Shown here: positions 56,777 through 64,000 of the stretch, piece by piece
How the letters are laid out: every line of letters starts with the position of its first letter
Numbering within the stretch: the first letter of the stretch is position 1
Assembly (NCBI GenBank): GCA_020697255.1
Contig: JAJFBE010000008.1
Span: 1 to 64,000, forward strand
DNA from: Burkholderiales bacterium
GTDB lineage: Bacteria > Pseudomonadota > Gammaproteobacteria > Burkholderiales > UBA11063
Direction: 5' to 3'
Length of the DNA stretch: 64,000 nt
Notes under the pieces: model-generated
The model's database searches: none
What the model was told of the DNA's origin: nothing
What the model saw: the letters and a program-made list of their open reading frames with translations, nothing else
Made by a program: the position numbers and the translations under genes

Positions 56777-57946
56777 TTACTTTAATGTTGCAACTACTTT
56801 TTGCGCAGCTTCAGCCAAACCATCAGCTGGAATAAGCGCCAAGCCTGAATCACGCAAAAGTTTTGCGCCCAGCTCAGCGTTGTTACCCTCAAGACGCACC
56901 ACAACCGGCACATTTACATGAACCTCTTTTACCGCCTCAATAATAGCTTCAGCAATCATATCGCAACGAACTATTCCGCCAAAAATATTAATTAGTACCG
57001 CTTTAACACTTGGATCGGCCAAAATCAACTTAAAGGCCTCGATTACTCGATCTTTTGTTGCGCCACCACCTACATCCAGGAAATTAGCTGGCTGTCCGCC
57101 ATATAACTTAATAATATCCATTGTAGCCATTGCCAAACCAGCCCCATTTACCATACAGCCGATATTGCCTTCTAATGCGACATAATTAAGATCAAATTCC
57201 GATGCTTGCAACTCACGTTCATTTTCTTGTGATTTATCACGTAGTGCTAAAAGATTTGGATGACGATATAACGCATTTGAATCGAGGTTTATTTTAGCAT
57301 CAACACAAACTATTTCACCGTTTTCACGTACTGCTAACGGATTTACTTCAAATAAAGCAAAATCATTTTCAATAAAAGCTTTATAGCTACCAGTCATAAT
57401 TTTTACAAATTGTCCGACTTGCTCATTATTTAAGCCAAGCTTGAAACCAACTTCACGTGCGTGGCATGGCTGTAAACCTACTAGTGGATCTACCACAACT
57501 TTAAAAATCTTCTCAGGAGTATCATGTGCAACTTGTTCAATTTCTACACCGCCTTCGGTTGAAGCCATAAATGTAACCCTGCGCGTCGAGCGATCAACAA
57601 CAGCTCCCAGATATAGCTCCCGGGAAACCGGATATAAATCCTCACTCACATAAACTGAATTAACAGGTTGCCCAGAGCTATCTGTCTGGTACGTTACCAA
57701 ATTTGTTCCAATCAGGTTCTTTGCGACCTCTTCTGCTTCAGCACGCGATTTTACTACCTTCACGCCACCTGCCTTACCACGACCACCTGCATGTACTTGT
57801 GCTTTTACTACGGCACATTTACCACTTAGACGGTCATATGCATTACCTGCTTCTGTGGCATTAGTTGCCAATATTCCCGTTTGTACACGTAAACCGTATT
57901 TAGCTAATAGCTCTTTAGCCTGATACTCATGTAAATTCATATTCAA
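56777..57946 (-). CDS. sucC: succinyl-CoA synthetase beta subunit
   Basis: The 389-residue ATP-grasp subunit. It has [19 protein letters not shown], the nucleotide loop [36 protein letters not shown] and [20 protein letters not shown]. With SucD it makes the TCA-cycle substrate-level phosphorylation step. The promoter should lie in the 200 bases to its right. Confidence 0.96.
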   Translation of the reverse strand: MNMNLHEYQAKELLAKYGLRVQTGILATNATEAGNAYDRLSGKCAVVKAQVHAGGRGKAGGVKVVKSRAEAEEVAKNLIGTNLVTYQTDSSGQPVNSVYVSEDLYPVSRELYLGAVVDRSTRRVTFMASTEGGVEIEQVAHDTPEKIFKVVVDPLVGLQPCHAREVGFKLGLNNEQVGQFVKIMTGSYKAFIENDFALFEVNPLAVRENGEIVCVDAKINLDSNALYRHPNLLALRDKSQENERELQASEFDLNYVALEGNIGCMVNGAGLAMATMDIIKLYGGQPANFLDVGGGATKDRVIEAFKLILADPSVKAVLINIFGGIVRCDMIAEAIIEAVKEVHVNVPVVVRLEGNNAELGAKLLRDSGLALIPADGLAEAAQKVVATLK

Positions 57947-58144
57947 TAGTTCCTAAAAGATTAAAGTGCATCATTTTACCATATCAGGGCAAAGGTACAA
58001 TGCTTAATTAAGAGCTGACGGGTTGACTGGGTATAGCTCTAAATGTTAAAATATTGTTACAAGCAGCAGTAATTCCCAAAATCAGCAAAAAACGTTCACT
58101 TTGGTAATTATTGTTTTACATATTTTATTCAAAGGACCCTTAAT

Positions 58145-59272
58145 ATGTTAAACAAATATTCAAAATTATTAATTTTATTACTCTCAAGTGTTGCAATAAC
58201 TGCATGTATTGGTGGTAATACGGATTCCGGTTCTTCATCTTCCACAGCAGCGGCCCCCACTCTAGCTTCCAACACTGCAATACCACCTGCAGTATCCTCA
58301 CAAGCTAAAGATGAAGCTTTAGTAAAAGGTGGAGACTCAACATCCGCCACCACAACACTTGCTGACTCTACTAATATTAACTCATCAGATAATAGTAGTA
58401 TAACCGCGGATGCCGCATCTTTGGGCTCAACTGACAACCTGATTGGTGTTATAAGTTACAATGTCAAAGGCTATATCAATCATCAAAACCCGCCTGGGGG
58501 TTGGAATGACACTACCAATAGGGGCAAGCTAATTGGTGCAATTAATGCTCAAATTAAAACCCAGAACAATAAAATTGATTTTATTGGTTTAGTTCAAACG
58601 AATGAAAAATTTGCACCTGATGGTAAAACACCAATCAGTAATATTACTCACTTGGATGGACAATTAGCTCCAGTAGCAGGTATACGATGGGCTGGAGTTT
58701 ACAGTAGTTGTTATTATGATGGTAATCAGATTGTATATAATAGCAACAAATGGAGACTAATGGCGCCTGGGCCTTTCAGCAACGGGTTTAAAGGCTGCGG
58801 GCCAACTGCTGATAACAGGCCGTATCTGATGGCATTATTTCAAAATATAGCTAGCCCAAATGATAAAAAAGTATTATTTATAAGTGTACATTTCCCCCAT
58901 AGAGATGGCAATTGGAGTGGTTCAGCGACAGATTTGAACAGGACTTTTAATGGTGATCTTAATAGGATACTTACTGCAAATAACCTCAATGCTGCCAATG
59001 TTCGAATAATCATGGCTGGCGATATGAATGAAATAGGACAAAATTTTTATTCATTAGGCAGTACATTTATTAGCCTGTTCAAAGGCAGCAATAAGTCTGG
59101 CTTATCATCGAATATACCCACTTGTTGCAATGGCGGAGGAGATCAATTTGACAAGGTATATGCAAACAATTCGAATGTTGAGCAAACATTTTCATTTGAT
59201 ATTGTCGGTGGTTCTAATGAAATTTTTGAACAACATAAAGGAGTTTATGCACTACTAAATCCTATTCAATAA
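58145..59272 (+). CDS. lipoprotein with endonuclease/exonuclease/phosphatase (DNase I-like) fold
   Basis: A 375-residue lipoprotein (signal peptide, lipobox ITAC at about residue 21) with a long Ser/Thr/Ala linker (about 22-95) and then an EEP-superfamily domain: LIGVISYNVKGY, IDFIGLVQTNE, VLFISVHFPH, IIMAGDMNEIG (usual GDFN), FDKVYAN and EQHKGVYALLN (usual SDH-x-PV, His kept). Catalytic residues therefore look mostly preserved. It might be a surface nuclease for extracellular DNA or a phosphodiesterase. AAAGGA lies upstream, and it is convergent with dsbD, overlapping by seven bases. Confidence 0.75.
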   Translation: MLNKYSKLLILLLSSVAITACIGGNTDSGSSSSTAAAPTLASNTAIPPAVSSQAKDEALVKGGDSTSATTTLADSTNINSSDNSSITADAASLGSTDNLIGVISYNVKGYINHQNPPGGWNDTTNRGKLIGAINAQIKTQNNKIDFIGLVQTNEKFAPDGKTPISNITHLDGQLAPVAGIRWAGVYSSCYYDGNQIVYNSNKWRLMAPGPFSNGFKGCGPTADNRPYLMALFQNIASPNDKKVLFISVHFPHRDGNWSGSATDLNRTFNGDLNRILTANNLNAANVRIIMAGDMNEIGQNFYSLGSTFISLFKGSNKSGLSSNIPTCCNGGGDQFDKVYANNSNVEQTFSFDIVGGSNEIFEQHKGVYALLNPIQ

Positions 59273-60969
59273 TTCAGGTGTTTAGATAAATCAGCGGCGC
59301 TAATATATCCGCTGATTTTTTCTTTTAGTTTCTTGTCTTTAGCAAAAATTATGATAGCTGGCGGCCCGTATAATTTATATTGGCGTAAAAAATTAATAGC
59401 ATCCGGCTTATTCTCAGTTATATCAAAATTAATCACGGTATATTGTTTAAATTTTTCTAAAATTTCTTTATCTTTGAATGTTGTAGCTTCCAACTCGCGA
59501 CATATGGCACACCATTTGGCTGAAACAATAATTATTACCGGCTTATTACTACTTACCACCATTTCATTTAACTGATTTAAACTTAAATTATTTTTTGCAA
59601 TAGTTCCTACTGTTTCATTTGCTATTTTATGACTACCAATGATTATAAATGCCAAGCCGATAATTATCATTAAAATGGGCATAACCGTATGAATAAGAAG
59701 CTCAAGATCGCGTGAACGAAATTGCTTGATCAAAAGAAAGGCTAATGCGGTTACAAAACATAATACCCCAACCCCAAGTAAGGGTTGTCCAATATTAATT
59801 AATGGATATGCCATATAAATTGCAACCGCAATAATAACAAAACCTAATATATACTTAATGCCGTTTAACCATGGCCCTGATTTAGGCAAGAGTTTACTAC
59901 CTGCAGTAGATAAAATAAGAATCGGCATTCCCATTCCTAAACTAATTGCATATAGTCCTAAGACACCACTAATAACACTGCCCTTACTTGCTATATAACT
60001 AATTGCAATAATTAATGGTGGAGTTACACAAGGGCCTAATAAAAAAGAGGAGAAGAATCCGAGAATAAATGCAGATATATAGCCACCGTTATTTACCTTA
60101 GCTGATTTTGTATGAATATAACCATGAAATCGACTCGGCAATTTAATTTCCAGAAGATCGAACATTGACAAACCTAATATCAAAAATACCATACTGCTAA
60201 GTAAAACAAAAATCGGGGTTTGAATCAATGTAATTAATAAATAACCAGAAAATGCAGCAATGACCCCCATTAGTACATAAATCAGGGAAATTCCATGAAT
60301 ATAGCACATAGCCAGTTTTATAACATTACTCTTTTTAGTTGCAGTTTTACTAATTGCACTTAATGCTATAGGGTAGAGTGGATATACACATGGAGTTAGG
60401 CTAATTGCAATACCGGCTAAAAAGAATACTATAAATAATTTAAACGGATTGGCTAATGTATTATTTGAAATTCCGGAATTAATCTTTGTGAATAAATTAC
60501 CAAAATACTTTAATAATGTACCCGGTTGTTCTAATTCAAATTTATAATCTTGTGGCGGGTAACATACTGTCTTGCCATCACAACCAAATAGGCGCACCAA
60601 CAAAGTTAGTTTATCTAGTGGATATCTTAGCTTTATAAATACATCAAATTTATTATTTAAAACTACCTCTTTACTATATTTTACACCATTAAATATATTC
60701 ATTTCTACACCAGATGGTAGCAAAATATCCGAGCTATTGAAAGCCTGAAGATTATTACTTTTAATTTCCAGACGATCTTTATAAATATAAAATCCAGGTG
60801 AGATATCAAAATGGAGCTTGGCTACAGTAGCCGATTCGAAAGAGGCGCTAACACTAAAAGCGTGTTCCGGAGAAAGTACTACTGAAGAATTGGTAAATGA
60901 ATCTAAGATATTTGCGTGAGAAGATATCCAAAATAGTAACAAACATATAAAGCCAAACAGCTTCTTCAT
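59266..60969 (-). CDS. dsbD: thiol:disulfide interchange protein DsbD
   Basis: A 567-residue inner-membrane reductant carrier passing electrons from thioredoxin to periplasmic DsbC/DsbE. A signal peptide precedes the periplasmic alpha domain with its Cys pair (FGCDGKTVCYPPQDY). The eight-helix beta domain has the two membrane cysteines (LTPCVYPLYPI and LLGPCVTPPLI). The C-terminal thioredoxin-like gamma domain has WCAIC. All six cysteines are present. Confidence 0.93.
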   Translation of the reverse strand: MKKLFGFICLLLFWISSHANILDSFTNSSVVLSPEHAFSVSASFESATVAKLHFDISPGFYIYKDRLEIKSNNLQAFNSSDILLPSGVEMNIFNGVKYSKEVVLNNKFDVFIKLRYPLDKLTLLVRLFGCDGKTVCYPPQDYKFELEQPGTLLKYFGNLFTKINSGISNNTLANPFKLFIVFFLAGIAISLTPCVYPLYPIALSAISKTATKKSNVIKLAMCYIHGISLIYVLMGVIAAFSGYLLITLIQTPIFVLLSSMVFLILGLSMFDLLEIKLPSRFHGYIHTKSAKVNNGGYISAFILGFFSSFLLGPCVTPPLIIAISYIASKGSVISGVLGLYAISLGMGMPILILSTAGSKLLPKSGPWLNGIKYILGFVIIAVAIYMAYPLINIGQPLLGVGVLCFVTALAFLLIKQFRSRDLELLIHTVMPILMIIIGLAFIIIGSHKIANETVGTIAKNNLSLNQLNEMVVSSNKPVIIIVSAKWCAICRELEATTFKDKEILEKFKQYTVINFDITENKPDAINFLRQYKLYGPPAIIIFAKDKKLKEKISGYISAADLSKHLNY

Positions 60970-61126
60970 GAAATTATACCTAATTAATTTGCTCTATCGT
61001 ATTGCCAGCATACGCTTGTATAATAAGGAATAGCCAACCAAGCAATTGGAATGTACTAGTAGTACATGAGCATTGCGTCTTCTGGCGTATGATGCAGTTA
61101 GACAAGATGCAGGGTGAGCAACTACT

Positions 61127-62338
61127 CTATTGGACCATCTGGTTCATGTTCAGTATTGGTAACATAATTGCAATTACAATTAACATCACAATACCACCCA
61201 TAAATACAATTAAAGCCGGCTCTAAAATTCCGGTTAATAACTCACTTCTATGGGTTAATTCAAGCTCCTGATGTGCACCTGCTTGCTCAAGTAGTGCATC
61301 TAAATTTCCTGATTTTTCCCCACTGGCGATCAGATGAATCACCACGGGTGGAAATGCATCCTGCTGATTTAGGGCAACAGCCAATGGAACCCCTTCCTTC
61401 ACCAGTTTTAATGCTTTATTAATTGCATTTCTCATCATATAATTACTTAATGTATCCCGCCCGGCTTCAAGCGCCTGAATCATGGGTACACCACTGGTTA
61501 ATAACATTGCCAGTGTATGGGTAAATCTGGCTACATCAATGTTTATTAATAATCTTCCGGCTACAGGTAATTTTAATAGCTGACGGTGAAACCTAAGTTT
61601 AAATTCATGGTTTTTCAAAAGACGCATAAAAGTTACAACAGTAATTATTATAGCCAAAATCATAATCCAGCCATAACTGCGTAAGCCGTTACTTGTTGCA
61701 ATCAGGATTTTTGTCAACATCGGCAAATCTTGTTTGGATGATTCAAATACTTTAACCACCTGTGGTACTACGTAAACCAATAAGGCAATAATCATCAAAA
61801 TGGCTACAACTGATACAATTACCGGATAAAGAAGCGCCATCATGATTTTGCCAGTCAATTCACGTGTTTTATCACTATAATCTGCTAGTTTTGTCATTAC
61901 TCGAGGTAGGCTACCGGATTGCTCACCGGCGTGAATTAAGCTACAATAAACCGCAGGGAATACGTTTGGAAATGTCCGCATTGAAGCAGCCAACGGGCGC
62001 CCACCTAAAACTTCAGTCCTAACTCCCATCATAACCGTTTTTTGATCCTGGTTTTCTAATTGATCAATCAGTGCATTTAGTGCCTGTTCAACTGATAAGC
62101 CGGAATTGAGTAAAATCGCAAATTGACGGGTAATTAGGGATAGTTCAAGTGCAGATATGGTTTTTTTGAAAGAGAATGATTTTCTCTTATTGCCGCCTTC
62201 AGATGCAGCTTCAAGCTTGGCAACGGTTAAGCCTTTTTCGCGCAGTAATGTCCGGGCAGCCCTGGAGGAATCTGCCTGGATTACACCATTTTTACTTTTG
62301 CCTTTGCTGTCTACAGCTTTATAGTTATACGTCGCCAT
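61127..62338 (-). CDS. gspF: type II secretion inner-membrane protein GspF
   Basis: A 403-residue polytopic platform protein of the type II secretion system. It starts MATYNYKAVDSKGKSKNGVI, typical of GspF, and has two T2SSF repeats (about 70-190 and 270-395; LITRQFAILLNSGLSVEQAL and FTHTLAMLLTSGVPMIQALE) and three membrane helices. It overlaps gspE by 14 bases. PilC of type IV pili is a close relative, but gspE/gspD features favour GspF. Confidence 0.9.
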   Translation of the reverse strand: MATYNYKAVDSKGKSKNGVIQADSSRAARTLLREKGLTVAKLEAASEGGNKRKSFSFKKTISALELSLITRQFAILLNSGLSVEQALNALIDQLENQDQKTVMMGVRTEVLGGRPLAASMRTFPNVFPAVYCSLIHAGEQSGSLPRVMTKLADYSDKTRELTGKIMMALLYPVIVSVVAILMIIALLVYVVPQVVKVFESSKQDLPMLTKILIATSNGLRSYGWIMILAIIITVVTFMRLLKNHEFKLRFHRQLLKLPVAGRLLINIDVARFTHTLAMLLTSGVPMIQALEAGRDTLSNYMMRNAINKALKLVKEGVPLAVALNQQDAFPPVVIHLIASGEKSGNLDALLEQAGAHQELELTHRSELLTGILEPALIVFMGGIVMLIVIAIMLPILNMNQMVQ

Positions 62339-63836
62339 AATTTTCCTGAGTGATCGTTGCTACTTCTTCAATCGAAGTCTGTCCTTCCAGCACCCAGCGC
62401 ATTGCATCCATCCTTAAAGTATGCATCCCCAATTTAGAAATAGCATATTTTTCCATATCAATTTCCGGAGTTGCCGTATGGATCATACGCATTATCTCTT
62501 CATCAACAACCAATAATTCATGAATACCGCTTCGACCTTTATAACCAGTATCATTACACTCTTCACAACCAACGGCTTTATAGATTTGTGCGTCTTTAGG
62601 TATATTAAACTCTTTGCGTATATCCTCATCTATACTGGTATTTAAGGTCTTACATTTTGGACAAAGCCGCCTGATCAATCGTTGTGCCAAAACTCCAAGT
62701 AGTGTAGAAGATAATAGGAATGGCTCTACACCCATATCTACTAACCGTGAAACAGCAGATGCTGCAGTATTCGTATGCAGGGTTGCTAATACCAGATGAC
62801 CAGTAAGACTGGCCTGAACCGCAATCTCTGCAGTCTCCAGATCACGAATTTCCCCAATCATTACCACATCCGGATCCTGACGAAGTATTGCACGAAGCGC
62901 CCGACCAAAGGTCATATCAATTTTTGAGTTAATCGGCGTTTGGCTAATTCCTTCAATATCATACTCGATCGGATCTTCAACTGTCATTATGTTTAATGCT
63001 TTGGAATCAAGCCTTGCTAAAGCTGCGTATAAAGTAGTTGACTTACCAGACCCGGTTGGTCCGGTTACCAGAAAAATACCATGTGGACGATGAATTAGTT
63101 TATCAATTGGAGCTAGCGTATAAGGAGCCATTCCCAGCACTTCTAGCTGTAAGCGATCCTTGTTTTTGTCCAATAACCGCATTACCACACGTTCACCATG
63201 GCCGGTAGGAATAGTTGAAATCCGTAAATCCACCTCACGTCCGGCTAAGCGTAGTGATATGCGACCATCCTGGGGAAGACGCTTTTCCGCTATATCAAGC
63301 TGTGCCATAATCTTAATTCTAGATACCATTGCTGCATGCAAACCAGGATTTAACTCTACAGCACCTTGGAGCATCCCGTCCCGCCGAAAACGCACTACAG
63401 ACCTACGCTCATATGCATCAAGATGTATGTCGGAGGCATCATCCTTTACTGCCTGGGTTAGAAAAGCATTGATAATCCGAATAACCGGAGCATCATCTTC
63501 CGACTCAAGTAAATCTTCTACACGAGGCATATTGTGCAATAAATCAGAAATGTCTATATCATCTTGTATATCATCAACAATTGCTGCCGCATTAGATGAG
63601 GAGTATGCCTCAGACAGCAAGCCATCAAATAACTTCTGTTCAATTTGCGTAATTTTTAAAGGTTCATCAAGTTTACGCTTTATCTCAGAAATTACTTCTG
63701 GCTGTATTGTATTACCTGCTACTGCCAATAGTACATTTGGCCCTTCTACACCATAAATACAAACCTGCTTAGCCTTTGCGTATGCATAGGGTATACGCCG
63801 GGAGAAGCGATTGGGCACAAATTTTATATTTTCCAT
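62325..63836 (-). CDS. gspE: type II secretion ATPase GspE
   Basis: A 503-residue hexameric ATPase driving pseudopilus assembly. It has Walker A (GIFLVTGPTGSGKSTTLYA), the Asp box (IMTVEDPIEYDIEGI), Walker B (DPDVVMIGEIRDLETAEIA), the His box (TGHLVLATLHTNTA) and the zinc tetracysteine (LCPKC ... CEEC). It starts five bases after the gspD stop. Confidence 0.93.
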   Translation of the reverse strand: MENIKFVPNRFSRRIPYAYAKAKQVCIYGVEGPNVLLAVAGNTIQPEVISEIKRKLDEPLKITQIEQKLFDGLLSEAYSSSNAAAIVDDIQDDIDISDLLHNMPRVEDLLESEDDAPVIRIINAFLTQAVKDDASDIHLDAYERRSVVRFRRDGMLQGAVELNPGLHAAMVSRIKIMAQLDIAEKRLPQDGRISLRLAGREVDLRISTIPTGHGERVVMRLLDKNKDRLQLEVLGMAPYTLAPIDKLIHRPHGIFLVTGPTGSGKSTTLYAALARLDSKALNIMTVEDPIEYDIEGISQTPINSKIDMTFGRALRAILRQDPDVVMIGEIRDLETAEIAVQASLTGHLVLATLHTNTAASAVSRLVDMGVEPFLLSSTLLGVLAQRLIRRLCPKCKTLNTSIDEDIRKEFNIPKDAQIYKAVGCEECNDTGYKGRSGIHELLVVDEEIMRMIHTATPEIDMEKYAISKLGMHTLRMDAMRWVLEGQTSIEEVATITQENYGDV

Positions 63837-63840
63837 TTTT

Positions 63841-64000
63841 TTACTTGGTCACATTGGTAACTGTTACTGGTGCGCTATCACCAGTCAATACCGATACATT
63901 AGCCCCGGTATCAGGAACACCCTGGCTTGTTGTAGGCATAACTGTTGTTGTAGCTGGAGCTTTAGCTTTAACAGCACTTGCTCTCATATCAACTAATGGA
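63841..64000 (-). CDS. gspD: type II secretion secretin GspD, C-terminal end (partial)
   Basis: An open minus-strand frame enters at the right edge and stops at 63841, four bases before the gspE ATG. It reads PLVDMRASAVKAKAPATTTV and a Thr/Val-rich tail. PLVD(L/M)R near the end, and the position before gspE, match GspD secretins. Only the last 53 codons are in the window. Confidence 0.6.
   Translation of the reverse strand, partial: PLVDMRASAVKAKAPATTTVMPTTSQGVPDTGANVSVLTGDSAPVTVTNVTK

Overview
The window is AT-rich chromosomal DNA from a Gram-negative bacterium. Supporting genes are an F-type ATP synthase operon (atpIBEFHAGDC), miaB, a phoH-like gene, sucCD, prmB, trmL, dsbD, a type II secretion locus (gspD-E-F), many lipobox lipoproteins and OxyR. 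The gene set and protein flavour fit a low-GC proteobacterium, most like Betaproteobacteria of the Neisseriales type. That placement is inference; there is no rRNA here to test it.

Layout. (1) 0-13.8 kb: a degenerate UvrC-like gene, an S24/LexA-like fragment, a LysE/ArgO exporter, a decayed secreted-protein gene, three large tandem lipoproteins that share an N-terminal motif, and a nitronate monooxygenase. (2) 13.8-19 kb: an eroded island with two broken copies of a DinD/BRO-N-like gene, an NCS1 permease, a broken AAA ATPase, an excisionase and three phage-tail-like genes. (3) 19-26 kb: a compact specialised cluster. It holds an O-methyltransferase, an alpha-oxoamine synthase and a PAS-LuxR regulator in one operon, then a divergent PAS-LuxR regulator with an MFS carrier, then a short-chain dehydrogenase. 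Its control regions hold five related long hairpin elements whose outer arms are conserved and whose inner stems differ in sequence but still pair. This is the best candidate in the window for an undescribed system.

(4) 26-39.3 kb: a tandem array of integrated DNA beside an intact tRNA-Leu(UAG) gene on the minus strand. Partial copies of the tRNA 3' end recur at 26.58, 34.71 and 37.03 kb, with more decayed whole-tRNA-like copies at 14.08, 16.40 and 39.01 kb. Pairs of GGAC motifs exactly 11 bp apart accompany most of them. Cargo includes a truncated RecG/Schlafen-type ATP-binding protein, an NlpC/P60 pseudoenzyme fused to Sel1 repeats, an Mrr-type nuclease, a structured RNA-like segment, a phage replisome organiser, a secreted Cys-rich protein, OxyR, a class III cyclase-like protein and an intact DinD/BRO-N-like protein. 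(5) 39.3-42 kb: gene remnants and a PEP mutase/isocitrate lyase-family gene.

(6) 42-64 kb: conserved housekeeping DNA. It holds a methyltransferase, aroK, an Ala/Asn-rich small lipoprotein, the atp operon, divergent miaB and phoH, an RlpA-like protein, trmL-prmB, sucCD, a DNase I-fold lipoprotein, dsbD and gspDEF running off the right edge. Genes here are tightly packed, with clear terminators at 43.4, 53.2 and 55.8 kb.
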